A DNA stretch of 40,612 bases from Deltaproteobacteria bacterium (GCA_022843175.1 JALHOE010000068.1:1-40612); one strand, 5' to 3'; positions 1 through 7,510 are shown, numbered from the stretch's first letter. Notes: generated from the letters alone by a model not told the origin. Numbers and translations are program-made.

Positions 1-210
1 CCCGAGCCGCAGCCGAGCGCCGCGCCCCCGCCGCCGCCCCCCGCGCCGAAGCCCGTCGCGGCCCCGAAGCCCGTGGCCACGAGCAAGCCCGTGGCCTCGC
101 CGAAGCCCACGCCGAAGCCCGCCGCCACGTCGACGGCGAAGAAGACGACACCCGCGCCCACTTCGACCACGAAGAAGAGCTCCGGCGAGTGGTGGCAGAA
201 GAAGTTCTAG
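1..210 (+). CDS. C-terminal tail of a cut gene, Pro/Lys/Ala-rich
   Basis: An open frame runs from the first base to a TAG at 208-210, giving 69 residues with no start in the window. The peptide is low-complexity: a PPPP stretch, then repeated KPVA, PKP and KKT units, ending in a short SGEWWQKKF. Such tails are usual on linker or C-terminal regions of kinases and FHA or envelope proteins in this lineage, so the domain that gives function lies outside the window and no product can be named. Its stop codon overlaps the stop of the convergent archaemetzincin gene (207-210). The frame is convincing because of GC-ending codons and the lack of stops; function is unknown. Confidence 0.6.
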   Translation, partial: PEPQPSAAPPPPPPAPKPVAAPKPVATSKPVASPKPTPKPAATSTAKKTTPAPTSTTKKSSGEWWQKKF

Positions 211-887
211 CGCAGCACTTCGGTGAAGCGCGCGCGGCAGTCGGTGCAGAGCGCCGTCTCTTCGTCGACCGTCTTCACGGTGCCGTGCGCGTCCTGCATG
301 AGGCAGCCCTTGTTGGGGCAGTGCGGGAGACCGAACGTGTGACCGAGCTCGTGGAGCGAGATCTTCCATAGCCGCTCGCGGACCAGCGGCTCGGGCGCGC
401 CCCCGCCCGCCTCCCACTTTCGGCGCATCCGATGGGTGGAGATGACGCAGGTCTTCCCGGCGATGTCACCCAAGCCGAGGATGCCCCAGTTGTTCACGCC
501 GTTCTTCGGCGTGACGATGTCGACGTCGGTCACGCCGAGCACCTTGTCGCGCGGCATGGCCTGGAAGTGCTGGAGGAACGCGAGCAGCGCGTCGGCGGAG
601 TAGCGGGCCTTCTCCGCGGTGCGCGCGGTCTCCGGGAGCGCGAGGCGCTCCTCGATCGCGATGGTGAACGGCGCCTGCGCGAGGAGGCCCTTCTTCGCGA
701 CCTCGAGGTCTTCGAGGGGAACGTCGCCGAGCGGCACCATGTGCACGACGAGCTTGGGCTTCGCGGCCTCGGCCGACACCGACGCGCTCGGTGAAGGGGC
801 CGCCGAAGCGACCGCCGGCGCGGGCTTCGCGGCCGGCTTCGGCGGCTCGCTGCACGCGACCACGAACGCACACAGCAGCCAGCGCAT
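207..887 (-). CDS. Archaemetzincin-family zinc protease, predicted lipoprotein
   Basis: The 226-residue product has the metzincin zinc site HELGHTFGLPH (residues 179-189). It is followed directly by Cys190, then Cys195, Met197 and a C-TD-C pair at 214/217. That is the archaemetzincin signature HExxHxxGxxHCx4CxM...CxxC, which adds a second structural zinc; the spacing before the last CxxC is 16 residues where the family usually has 17. Residues 1-12 look like a lipoprotein signal (FVVAC), followed by an A/P/S-rich linker to about residue 43. Archaemetzincins are aminopeptidase-like and mostly described without signals, so an envelope location is unusual. The gene lies 10 bp downstream of the LuxR-type gene and is probably cotranscribed. 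No clear Shine-Dalgarno is visible. Substrate unknown. Confidence 0.85.
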   Translation of the reverse strand: MRWLLCAFVVACSEPPKPAAKPAPAVASAAPSPSASVSAEAAKPKLVVHMVPLGDVPLEDLEVAKKGLLAQAPFTIAIEERLALPETARTAEKARYSADALLAFLQHFQAMPRDKVLGVTDVDIVTPKNGVNNWGILGLGDIAGKTCVISTHRMRRKWEAGGGAPEPLVRERLWKISLHELGHTFGLPHCPNKGCLMQDAHGTVKTVDEETALCTDCRARFTEVLR

Positions 888-897
888 GCTGGAAAGG

Positions 898-1452
898 TTA
901 GAGGATCACCAGCCCGAGTCGAACGCCGCGCACCACGGCCTCGGTGCGGCTGTCGGCGTTGAGCTTGGTGAGGACCGCGTTGACGTGGAATTTCACGGTG
1001 TGATCGCTGATGCCGAGGCGCGCGGCGATCTCTTTGTTGGCGAGGCCCGAGGCGAGGTGTTGCAGCACCTCGAGCTCTCGCGCGGTGAGCTCCTCTGCCT
1101 CGCGCGGATCGAGCGCGGCGCGCGGCGCGAACCCGACGAGCTCGCGATCGTAGGAGACGAGCCCAGCGCTCGCCGCGAGGATGGCGGCCGACAGCGTCTC
1201 GGGCTCGGCGGTGCGCGCCACCACCGCGCGCGCACCCGAGGCCCACGCCGCGTCGCCGCTCTTGCGGTCGGCCGCGAGCGCGACGACGGGGATGCGCAGC
1301 TTCTCGAACGTGGCGTAGGCGAGATCGACCACGGCGATGTCGGCCTCGCCGGCGCTGATCGCGTGGCCCTCGGAGACGATGCGCTCCTCGAGGATCGAGC
1401 GCACCAGCGGATCGCTGGCGACGACGAGGACTCGGAGGGCGCGGGCGACCAC
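898..1452 (-). CDS. LuxR/NarL-type response regulator with degenerate receiver
   Basis: The C-terminus carries a clear GerE/LuxR helix-turn-helix (LTARELEVLQHLASG, then NKEIAARLGISDHTVKFHV), as in NarL/FixJ regulators. The N-terminal ~110 residues resemble a response-regulator receiver: LRVLVVASDP, then VVDLAY with a possible phosphoacceptor Asp, then GARAVVAR where the conserved Lys would be. The Lys is replaced and the acidic pocket is reduced to one Asp, so phosphorylation may not control it. The frame is open far upstream to 1794, but that would run into the divergent protease gene; I chose GTG at 1450-1452, just before LRVLVV, giving 184 residues. No strong ribosome site marks this start. 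It precedes the archaemetzincin gene by 10 bp and may regulate it. Confidence 0.75.
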   Translation of the reverse strand: MVARALRVLVVASDPLVRSILEERIVSEGHAISAGEADIAVVDLAYATFEKLRIPVVALAADRKSGDAAWASGARAVVARTAEPETLSAAILAASAGLVSYDRELVGFAPRAALDPREAEELTARELEVLQHLASGLANKEIAARLGISDHTVKFHVNAVLTKLNADSRTEAVVRGVRLGLVIL

Positions 1453-1564
1453 GGTAGAGAGATGCTGCCAGACCGGAGAAGGGCGCGAACCTCCCCGAAA
1501 GAGCAGGACGGCGCCCGGGCTTCCGGGCGATGTGCTCGCGCGCCGCGGTGCGTACCCATGCGGC

Positions 1565-2401
1565 ATGACCATCGCCGCACAAATCTCGGATGATCTCGCA
1601 GACCTCGTCGCTGCCCACGGGCACTCCGTCCTCCGCGTCGAGACCGCCGGCTGCCGCGGCGGGAGCGCCCTTGCCTTCACGAGCGACCTCGTGGTGACGG
1701 CCGCCCACCTCGTCGAGGGAGACGCGACGCTCGGCGTCGCGGACGGAACGACCCGCGAGGGAAAGCTCGTCGGTCGCGATCCCTCGACCGACATCGCAGT
1801 GCTCCGCGTGGACGGCGGCCTCGCGCCGGCGCCGTTCGCCGAGCTCGATCAGACCCGCGTGGGCCAGCTCACGCTCTCGCTCGCGCGGCCCGGCAAGACC
1901 GTACGCGCCGCGCTCGGGATGATCGGCGCGCTCGGCGACGGGTTCCGCACCCGCGCGGGCGGGCGCATCGATCGCTACGTGCAGGTCGACGGCGGCGCGC
2001 CGCGCGGCTTCTCCGGCAGCCTGCTGCTCGACGCGAAGGGGCGCGCGCTCGGGATGAACCACCAGGGCCTCGCGGTGCCGACGGTCACGCTCAAGCGCGT
2101 GGTCGACGAGCTTCTGTCCCACGGCAAGATCCGGCGCGGCTACCTCGGCGTCGGCGTCGCGCCGGTGCGCCTCGCGAGCGGCAACGCAGTGGTGGTCGTC
2201 GCGATCGAGCCGGGCGGCCCCGCCGAGAAGGCCGGCCTCGTCGTCGGCGATCTCATCCTCTCGATCGACGGCACCAACATCGAGGGTCCGCGCCAGCTCT
2301 CGATCTTCCTCGCCGACAAGGCGGAGCAGGAGGTGCGGATCGCCGTGCAGCGCGGCGGAGCGGCGGTCGACGTGACCATGAAGACCGGTACTCGCGCATA
2401 G
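1565..2401 (+). CDS. Trypsin-like serine protease with C-terminal PDZ domain (HtrA/Deg-like)
   Basis: 278 residues. The chymotrypsin-fold protease domain has the triad His48 (TAAH), Asp76 (STDIAVL) and Ser150 (PRGFSGS). The serine motif is GFSGS rather than the usual GNSGG. A single PDZ domain occupies about residues 190-275 (RRGYLGVGV, then GPAEKAGLVVGDLILSIDG). There is no signal peptide or N-terminal anchor with the ATG at 1565, unlike typical periplasmic DegP/DegS, so a cytoplasmic or non-classically placed protease is likely. The alternative far-upstream starts would overlap the divergent LuxR gene. The downstream TPR lipoprotein begins 36 bp after the stop and could share a transcript. 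Role is inferred to be protein quality control or regulated proteolysis. Confidence 0.85.
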   Translation: MTIAAQISDDLADLVAAHGHSVLRVETAGCRGGSALAFTSDLVVTAAHLVEGDATLGVADGTTREGKLVGRDPSTDIAVLRVDGGLAPAPFAELDQTRVGQLTLSLARPGKTVRAALGMIGALGDGFRTRAGGRIDRYVQVDGGAPRGFSGSLLLDAKGRALGMNHQGLAVPTVTLKRVVDELLSHGKIRRGYLGVGVAPVRLASGNAVVVVAIEPGGPAEKAGLVVGDLILSIDGTNIEGPRQLSIFLADKAEQEVRIAVQRGGAAVDVTMKTGTRA

Positions 2402-2437
2402 AACTTGGCCACTGGTACGGGGAGCGGGCATCGCGGC

Positions 2438-3235
2438 ATGACCATGCGAAGCTCGCTCCTCGCCCTCGTCCTCCCCCTCGCGCTCGCCGGCTGCATCCGG
2501 CCGACCAACGGCGTCCCCGCCGGCGCCGATCCGGAGAAGGTCTCGCGCGCCGAGTTCGATCTCGCCCAGGACGACTGGAAGAACGGCCGGGTGCGCTCCG
2601 CGATGGACCACGCGCAGAAGGCCTCGAACGCCGACGAGCTGCACGCCGAGGCGCACCACTTCGTGGCCATCCTCTACATGGCCCTCTGCCAGCTCGAGAA
2701 CGACTGCCGATGGGACGAGGCCGAGAAGTACGCGCGCAAGGCGGTCGCCGCGGACATGGAGTATCGGCCCGCGAAGCACACGCTCGGCGTCATCCTCATC
2801 CACCAGAAGAAGTTCGACGAGGCGATCGTCGTGCTGCGGCCGCTCGCCGAGGACATCCTCTACAAAACGCCGGAGCTCGCCTGGTACGACCTCGGCGGCG
2901 CACACCTCGAGAAGGGCGACGCCGACCACGCGATCGAAGCGCTCACCAAGGCGGTCGCGCTCAAGCCGACGTTCTGCTGGGCGAACTACCGCCTCGGGCT
3001 CGCGTGGGAGAAGAAGGGCGCGTGGGACAAGGCCGAATCGGAGCTGTCCAACGCCGTCGAGCCGTCCGATCCTGCCTGCCGCAACCTGCAGGACGCCTAC
3101 GAGGCGCGCGCGCGCGTGCGCGAGAAGGTCGGCCGCAAGGAGCTCGCGAAGCAGGACTACGAGCTGTGCGCGAAGCTCTCGATGGCGACCAGCGCGGGCA
3201 AGAGCTGCGTCGCCGGATGGAAGCGGCTGCCGTAG
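2438..3235 (+). CDS. TPR-repeat lipoprotein, Tgl/PilF-like
   Basis: 265 residues with a lipoprotein signal (MTMRSSLLALVLPLALAGC, Cys19) followed by several tetratricopeptide repeats (e.g. VRSAMDHAQKASNADELHAEAH, split as a helix pair; later LAWYDLGGAHLEKGDADHAIEAL and CWANYRLGLAWEKKGAWDKAE). Size, anchor and repeat layout recall the PilF/PilW/Tgl pilotins that help assemble the type IV pilus secretin, but no pilus gene is nearby, so this is only a possible role. The ATG at 2438 is preceded by GGGGAGCGGG (2419-2428), a good ribosome site; the in-frame TTG at 2405 and the ATG at 2444 are less likely starts. Expected location is the periplasmic face of an envelope membrane. Confidence 0.8.
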   Translation: MTMRSSLLALVLPLALAGCIRPTNGVPAGADPEKVSRAEFDLAQDDWKNGRVRSAMDHAQKASNADELHAEAHHFVAILYMALCQLENDCRWDEAEKYARKAVAADMEYRPAKHTLGVILIHQKKFDEAIVVLRPLAEDILYKTPELAWYDLGGAHLEKGDADHAIEALTKAVALKPTFCWANYRLGLAWEKKGAWDKAESELSNAVEPSDPACRNLQDAYEARARVREKVGRKELAKQDYELCAKLSMATSAGKSCVAGWKRLP

Positions 3236-3256
3236 CGAGTGCTACGCTGACGCGCG

Positions 3257-3505
3257 ATGCAACGACGTAAGCTCCTGGTCGCGGCGATCGGCGTCGCGTC
3301 GATCAACTACGCGGCGTGCGACGGCCCGTTCGGCGAGACGTCGGGCAACCTCGTCGCGCCCGACTTCGTCGACACCGGCGTCGCCGACACCGGCGTCGCC
3401 GACACCGGCGTCGCCGACACCGCGGTGACCGACACGGGCACTGCGGACGCGACGACGACCGACGCGGACGCCGCCGTCGACGGAGACGCGACCGATGGCG
3501 GATGA
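3257..3505 (+). CDS. Small leader-bearing protein with SGNLVAPD motif and DTG repeats
   Basis: 82 residues. The N-terminus (MQRRKLLVAAIGVASINYAAC) is basic then hydrophobic and ends in a near-lipobox Cys. It is clearly related to the leader of the gene at 4334: both share RKLLVA..G.A...Y..AC. The mature part has one SGNLVAPD motif followed by DTGVA repeats and an Asp/Thr/Ala tail with no other Cys. The stop overlaps the ferritin-like gene by 11 bp (3495-3505), so the two are translationally coupled. I recognise no named family. It could be a lipoprotein, or a precursor peptide with conserved leader and repetitive core. Ribosome site is weak. Confidence 0.7.
   Translation: MQRRKLLVAAIGVASINYAACDGPFGETSGNLVAPDFVDTGVADTGVADTGVADTAVTDTGTADATTTDADAAVDGDATDGG
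3371..3418 (+). repeat. 15-bp tandem repeat coding for DTGVA
   Basis: Three exact copies of GACACCGGCGTCGCC at 3371-3385, 3386-3400 and 3401-3415, followed by a decayed copy. The unit is a multiple of three, so copy-number change would keep the frame and only lengthen or shorten the linker. Confidence 0.9.
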
Positions 3506-4328
3506 GGTCCTCGGCGAGCTGTTCGAGCTCGAGCTGTTCGGCGGCAACATCGAGAAGCGCTACCGGCACATGCGCCCCGAGGTCGAGCAGATGCCGTGGG
3601 GCACGCTGGATCCCTCGAAATACGAGCCGAGCGACGTGATCGCGGCGCGCAAGTCGTGGACGGGCGCCGCGTTCCAGGAGCACCGCACCGGCGTCGCGTG
3701 CGCGGCCACGCTCAAGGCGCTGATCGAGTGCCGCGCCCCGCTCGATCTCATCGCGATGGCCACGCGGTTCCCGCTCGACGAGATGGTGCACGTCGAGCTC
3801 TGCGCGCGCATGGCGATGGAGCTCGGGGGCGGCACCGAGATCATCCACGACCCGCACCGGCTCGCGATGGACGCCGCGCCCGACCTGCCCCCGGTGCTGC
3901 GCGCGGCCGAGCTGTGCGTGCGGTTCTTCTGCGTCGGGGAGACGCTCTCGATCCCGCTGCTCCGCGGCACCTGGAAGGCCGCGCAACACCCGCTCTCCAA
4001 GGCGGTGCTCGGGCGGATCGTGAAGGACGAAGCGGCGCACGGCACGTTCGGGTGGAGCTTCCTCGAATGGGCGCTCCCGCACATTGACGCGAAGGGCAGA
4101 GAGCATCTCGGTCGGCATGCAGATATGGCGATCCACGCCATTCAGCTGCAGTGGGAGGGCTTGCGTCGTCGCAAGAAACCGGTGTCGCGCGAGGCGCACG
4201 CGCTCTCGTGGATGGAGACCGACGCGTACCTGAACCTCGCGACCCGCTCGATGGCGCGGCTCGTCGTCGCTCCCTTCGAGGCGCGGGGCATCCCCATCTC
4301 GCGCAAGCCGCAGCCGATGGTAGGCTGA
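3495..4328 (+). CDS. Ferritin-like di-iron protein
   Basis: 277 residues, mostly helical and without a signal. The di-iron carboxylate ligand set is complete in the order expected for a four-helix ferritin-like bundle: Glu62 (FQEHRTG), Glu96xxHis99 (DEMVHVE), Glu149 (VGETLSI), Glu179xxHis182 (KDEAAHG). This supports an O2-activating oxidase/oxygenase or iron-binding role; the substrate cannot be read from sequence. The start ATG at 3495 has GGAGA about 8 bp upstream and lies inside the 3' end of the SGNLVAPD gene. Five bases after the stop comes the second SGNLV gene. Being sandwiched between two paralogous small proteins suggests that these are its partners or substrates, which is inference. 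Confidence 0.85.
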   Translation: MADEVLGELFELELFGGNIEKRYRHMRPEVEQMPWGTLDPSKYEPSDVIAARKSWTGAAFQEHRTGVACAATLKALIECRAPLDLIAMATRFPLDEMVHVELCARMAMELGGGTEIIHDPHRLAMDAAPDLPPVLRAAELCVRFFCVGETLSIPLLRGTWKAAQHPLSKAVLGRIVKDEAAHGTFGWSFLEWALPHIDAKGREHLGRHADMAIHAIQLQWEGLRRRKKPVSREAHALSWMETDAYLNLATRSMARLVVAPFEARGIPISRKPQPMVG

Positions 4329-4333
4329 GCCGC

Positions 4334-4648
4334 ATGCCGGCGCCCCCCAAGTACGGTCGCAAGTTGTTGGTCGCGACGGTCGGTCTCGCGACGGTGAGCT
4401 ATGTCGTCGCGTGCGGCGGCAACGTCAGCACCGAAGAAAAGGGCGACGCCGGGGCCGACGTCCGCGACGACGTGACCTCGGGCAACCTCGTCGCGCCCGA
4501 CACCGGGACGCCGCCGCCCGACGTCACGTCGGGGAACCTCGTGGCGCCGGACACCAGCACGGTGGACACCGGCTCGGCGGACACCGCCCCCCCGTTCGAC
4601 GTGAGCTCGGGGAACCTCGTCCCGCCCGACACCGGCTCCGCCGATTAG
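4334..4648 (+). CDS. Small lipoprotein-like protein with three SGNLV(A/P)PD motifs
   Basis: 104 residues. The leader (about residues 1-27, containing GRKLLVATVGLATVSYVVAC) ends in a good lipobox VVAC and matches the leader of the gene at 3257. The mature part holds three repeats of about 20-35 residues, each with (V)TSGNLVAPDTG or the variant SSGNLVPPDTG, joined by Thr/Asp/Pro-rich spacers; it ends in TGSAD. No enzyme domain. It starts 5 bp after the ferritin-like gene, so the three genes form one unit. It may be a surface lipoprotein or a multi-core precursor peptide. The frame extends upstream of 4334 but that part is within the ferritin-like gene. Confidence 0.75.
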   Translation: MPAPPKYGRKLLVATVGLATVSYVVACGGNVSTEEKGDAGADVRDDVTSGNLVAPDTGTPPPDVTSGNLVAPDTSTVDTGSADTAPPFDVSSGNLVPPDTGSAD

Positions 4649-4710
4649 CTCCGTTGTAGGTGGCGGTTTCGCGCTTGTCTGCGGCGCGGAACGCGACATC
4701 CTTTCGCCCC

Positions 4711-5193
4711 ATGCGAACGCGCTTTGCCCTCGTGTTGACGGCGTCGCTCGCGAGCGCGTGCGCGACCGCCGAGGATCCGGAGTCGACGAGCGGTCCCGGA
4801 CGCACCGACTCGGCGGGGACGACGACCGACACCGGCGCGACGAGCGACGCGCCCGCGAGCGACTCGAGCTCCGCCGCCGACACCGGCGCGACCGCGACCG
4901 ACAGCGGCACCGCCGGAGACAGCACCACGCCGATCGACAGCGCCACGCCGATCGACAGCGCGGTCGCGGACTCGGGCGAGATCGACAGCGGCACGGTCGA
5001 CACCGGCACGGTCATGGACACGAGCACGCCTCCCGTGTGCTCCGAGTCGGGCAAGTACGGCGGCAAGTGCAAGACGAACCTCGACTGCGCGATGATCACC
5101 GGCTGCGGCTACGTGTGCTGCGCCTACGATCCGAGCGGCACGATCAGCCTCGGCTGCGGCCGCATCTCCGCCGGCAGCCTCTGCCTGCCGTAG
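4711..5193 (+). CDS. Lipoprotein with S/T/D-rich linker and Cys-rich C-terminal domain
   Basis: 160 residues. Lipoprotein signal MRTRFALVLTASLASAC (Cys17), then about 90 residues of Asp/Ser/Thr/Gly/Ala repeats (TDTGAT, DSATPID and similar), then a compact Cys-rich domain (CSESGKYGGKCKTNLDC, GCGYVCCAY, GCG, SLC) with an even spacing suited to disulfides. I recognise no specific family. The linker resembles those of neighbouring lipoproteins and probably spans from the membrane to expose the Cys-rich head. ATG at 4711 was chosen because the signal starts there; the in-frame ATG at 4660 would place the hydrophobic segment too far inside. Confidence 0.75.
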   Translation: MRTRFALVLTASLASACATAEDPESTSGPGRTDSAGTTTDTGATSDAPASDSSSAADTGATATDSGTAGDSTTPIDSATPIDSAVADSGEIDSGTVDTGTVMDTSTPPVCSESGKYGGKCKTNLDCAMITGCGYVCCAYDPSGTISLGCGRISAGSLCLP

Positions 5194-5203
5194 GTTCAAC
5201 GGC
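5187..5203. terminator. Hairpin between convergent genes
   Basis: GCCGT (5187-5191) and ACGGC (5199-5203) form a 5-bp stem with a 7-base loop over the stop of the Cys-rich lipoprotein and 6 bases before the stop of the convergent gene. There is no T-tract, so it is a weak terminator candidate. Confidence 0.3.
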
Positions 5204-5208
5204 GAGCG

Positions 5209-5946
5209 CTACTTCTTCACGTACGTCGAGATGCTGCCCGTCGTCGTGTAGCCCTGGAACAGTTTGAAGCCGGTGGTCGTCACCGAGTACTGGCCGGTCG
5301 TGCCGACCGTCGACATCGTGGGGCAGCTCATCGTCAGCTTCCAATCGGAGCCGGTGAGCGCCGCGGTGTAGTTGCGGTACTTGTTGGGATAGCCGCCGAC
5401 GACACGGTTGGCCTTCTTCCACGTGGTGCCCGAGACCTCGATCGTCTCGCCGTCGCGACCACCCGGTTGATAGGTGCCGAGGCCGCTCGGGCCGTTGTAT
5501 TCCACGTAGGTCGAGAGCTGGTAGACGCCATCCGCGATCACGCCGCCGGTCCACGTGAGCCCGGGCGGGAGATTCTCGCGACGCGCGTCGAGCACCACGT
5601 AGGGCCCGGGCGTGAGCGTGTTGCAGGGCGGCGGGCCCGTGTCGGCGGGGCTCGTGTCTGCCTTCGCGGTGTCCGGCGCCGTGGCCGTGTCGGCAACCGT
5701 GCCGGTATCGGCCGGCGTTGCGGTGTCGATCGGCGCCGCAGTGTCGGGCGCCGTGCCGGTGTCCTTGATGGAGGTGTCGGGCGTGGGGTCCGCGTCCGGC
5801 GCGGCGTCTTCGTCGACCGCGCCGGTGTCCTCGTCGACCGCCGCGTCCTCGTCGACCGCGGCGTCGGGAGCGATCGTCCCTCCGTCGGTCGAGGACGAAC
5901 AACCGAGCACGAACAGCGAGAGGAGGAGCGCGAGTCTTCCGGTCAT
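5209..5946 (-). CDS. Lipoprotein with D/T/A-rich linker, unknown C-terminal domain
   Basis: 245 residues. Lipoprotein signal MTGRLALLLSLFVLGC (Cys16) with SSS after the Cys, then about 90 residues of Asp/Thr/Ala/Pro repeats (AAVDED, DTATPADTG and similar). The C-terminal ~135 residues form a beta-rich domain with Trp and Tyr positions (TWTGGVIADGVYQLSTYVEY, then TGSDWKLTMSC) that I do not recognise; it resembles a small lipocalin- or jelly-roll-like sheet only in composition. The gene is convergent to 4711-5193 and divergent from 6051. Envelope surface protein is the safest call. Confidence 0.75.
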   Translation of the reverse strand: MTGRLALLLSLFVLGCSSSTDGGTIAPDAAVDEDAAVDEDTGAVDEDAAPDADPTPDTSIKDTGTAPDTAAPIDTATPADTGTVADTATAPDTAKADTSPADTGPPPCNTLTPGPYVVLDARRENLPPGLTWTGGVIADGVYQLSTYVEYNGPSGLGTYQPGGRDGETIEVSGTTWKKANRVVGGYPNKYRNYTAALTGSDWKLTMSCPTMSTVGTTGQYSVTTTGFKLFQGYTTTGSISTYVKK

Positions 5947-6024
5947 GGCGGACGCTCGACGGACCGGACGCCGTTGTATTCACCACTACGACATGAATCC
6001 GTCCCGAGTACGCCGCGATTTCAC

Positions 6025-6039
6025 TGCACGAACGGTGCA
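6025..6039. promoter_or_regulatory. Inverted repeat in a divergent promoter region
   Basis: TGCAC-GAACG-GTGCA is a perfect 5-bp inverted repeat in the 104-bp region between the divergent genes at 5946 and 6051, just 12 bp before the ATG of the latter. It could be a dimeric repressor site; no other evidence. Confidence 0.3.
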
Positions 6040-6050
6040 ATGATGTCGCG

Positions 6051-6584
6051 ATGTGGCGCTGGCCCCTTCCCCTCGTGCTGTTGTGTGCGTCCTGCGCGGG
6101 TACGAGCGCTCCGCCCTCGACACCGCCCGCGAGCGCCCCGGCGCAGTCGGCGAGCGCGCTCCCCTCCACGAGCGCGCTCCCCTCTGCCACGGCGGTCTCC
6201 TCCGCGAGCGCCTCCCCCGACGCGATGCTGCACATCGAGTCGGACCCCTCGAAGCTCCCCGGGAAGAAGCCCTCGGCGACGAAGCCGCTCCCGACGTTCG
6301 AAGAGGCGCTGAAGAGCCAGGTCACCGAAGCCGACGCCGACACACTGACCACCAAGGAGTGCGCGTCTCCGGTGGGCGGCCAGCTCGCCGCAGTCTGTGG
6401 ACTCACCGGGAAGGCTTCGGCGAGCCTCGCGGTCCGCAACGGCAGGCTGATTGGCGCAACGGTGACGTCCGAGCCCGATCAGCCGACGGTGAATGAATGT
6501 CTGCGCGATCGCATTCGTGCGCTCACGTGGCGCGCGGTGCCCGGAGTCACGACGTGCGTGCGAGCGTTCAAGGTCTCCCCGTGA
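6051..6584 (+). CDS. Lipoprotein with AgmX/TonB-C-like terminal region
   Basis: 177 residues. Lipoprotein signal ending LCASC (Cys15), then an A/S/P-rich linker to about residue 58. The C-terminal region has CGLTGKASASLAVRNGRLIGA, then ECLRDRIRALTWRAVPGV and CVRAFKV. This strand-helix-strand pattern, with the C-x-x-x-I motif in the middle, resembles the AgmX/PglI or TonB C-terminal fold common in myxobacterial envelope proteins; this is a fold-level guess. The stop overlaps the GTG start of the next gene (GTGA, 6581-6584), so the two are coupled. Confidence 0.7.
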   Translation: MWRWPLPLVLLCASCAGTSAPPSTPPASAPAQSASALPSTSALPSATAVSSASASPDAMLHIESDPSKLPGKKPSATKPLPTFEEALKSQVTEADADTLTTKECASPVGGQLAAVCGLTGKASASLAVRNGRLIGATVTSEPDQPTVNECLRDRIRALTWRAVPGVTTCVRAFKVSP

Positions 6585-7441
6585 CCACGCCGGCCGCATC
6601 ACGCAAACACCGCTTCGAGCGCGACGGTTTCCTGCTCCTCGAGGGCTTCGCGAGCCGCGATGCGTGCGACGCGCTGCGAGCGCGCGCGGACGAGCTCGTG
6701 GGCGCGTTCGAGCCGGGGCCGGTGCGCTCGGTGTTCACGACGCACGACCAGCGGCGCACGACAGACGAATACTTCTTGTCGAGCGGCGACCGGATCCGCT
6801 TCTTCTTCGAGGAAGGCGCCTTCGACGAGGCGGGCGCGCTGGTGGTGCCGAAGGCGCGCGCGATCAATAAGATCGGGCACGCGCTTCACGATCTCGATCC
6901 GCTCTTCTCCGCGTTCTCGCGCACGCCCGCGCTGCGCGCGCTGGCCGCCGAGCTGGGCCTCGTCGAGCCGCGTCTCCAGCAGTCGATGTACATCTTCAAG
7001 CAGCCGCACATCGGGGGCGAGGTCAGGTGCCACCAGGACGGCACGTACCTCTACACCGAGCCCCTGAGCGTCATCGGCTTCTGGTTCGCGCTCGAGGACG
7101 CGACGCTCGAGAACGGCTGCATGTGGGCGCTTCCGGGTGGACACCATGCGCCGCTGAAATCGCGCTTCGTCCGCACGGCCGACGGCGGCGTGCGCACCGA
7201 CGTGCTCGACCCGACACCGTGGCCGCCGTGGTCCGAGGCGGAGGACGGCCCGTACGTGCCGCTCGTCGCGCCGAAGGGCACGCTCGTCGTCTTGCACGGT
7301 CGCCTGCCGCACCTGAGCGGCGCCAACACCTCCGCCCACTCGCGTCACGCGTACACCCTGCACGCGATCGACGCGACGTGCGCGTACCCGGCAGACAACT
7401 GGCTGCAGCGCAGCCCCGAGCTACCGTCGCGCGGCTTCTGA
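6581..7441 (+). CDS. Phytanoyl-CoA dioxygenase (PhyH) family protein
   Basis: 286 residues, Fe(II)/2-oxoglutarate dioxygenase fold. The iron triad is visible as His151-x-Asp153 (CHQDGTYL) and His244 (GRLPHLSGAN); Arg255 (SRHAYTLH) fits the 2-oxoglutarate carboxylate ligand. The N-terminal FERDGFLLLEGFAS is typical for the family. Overall layout is close to the PHYHD1 subgroup, whose physiological substrates are poorly defined. The start is GTG at 6581, overlapping the stop of the upstream lipoprotein; longer starts would run through that gene. No signal, so cytoplasmic. The functional link with a lipoprotein is unexplained. Confidence 0.88.
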   Translation: MTTPAASRKHRFERDGFLLLEGFASRDACDALRARADELVGAFEPGPVRSVFTTHDQRRTTDEYFLSSGDRIRFFFEEGAFDEAGALVVPKARAINKIGHALHDLDPLFSAFSRTPALRALAAELGLVEPRLQQSMYIFKQPHIGGEVRCHQDGTYLYTEPLSVIGFWFALEDATLENGCMWALPGGHHAPLKSRFVRTADGGVRTDVLDPTPWPPWSEAEDGPYVPLVAPKGTLVVLHGRLPHLSGANTSAHSRHAYTLHAIDATCAYPADNWLQRSPELPSRGF

Positions 7442-7510
7442 AGAAGCATGTCCCCCGACGCTGCGCGGCGGGCGCCGTGGGCCCGGTCGAGCTAGGATCG
7501 GTGCTCCGCC

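Noticed and set aside
2405-2437. TTG start for the TPR lipoprotein
   Set aside because: It would place the signal peptide 11 residues inside and the ribosome site fits the ATG at 2438.
530-2929. Very long open frame on the minus strand (799 codons)
   Set aside because: It runs antisense through the protease and TPR genes and is Arg/Ala-rich without domain motifs; an effect of high GC.
3371-3418. Short repeats considered as a CRISPR-like array
   Set aside because: Units are 15 bp without spacers and code in frame for DTGVA.
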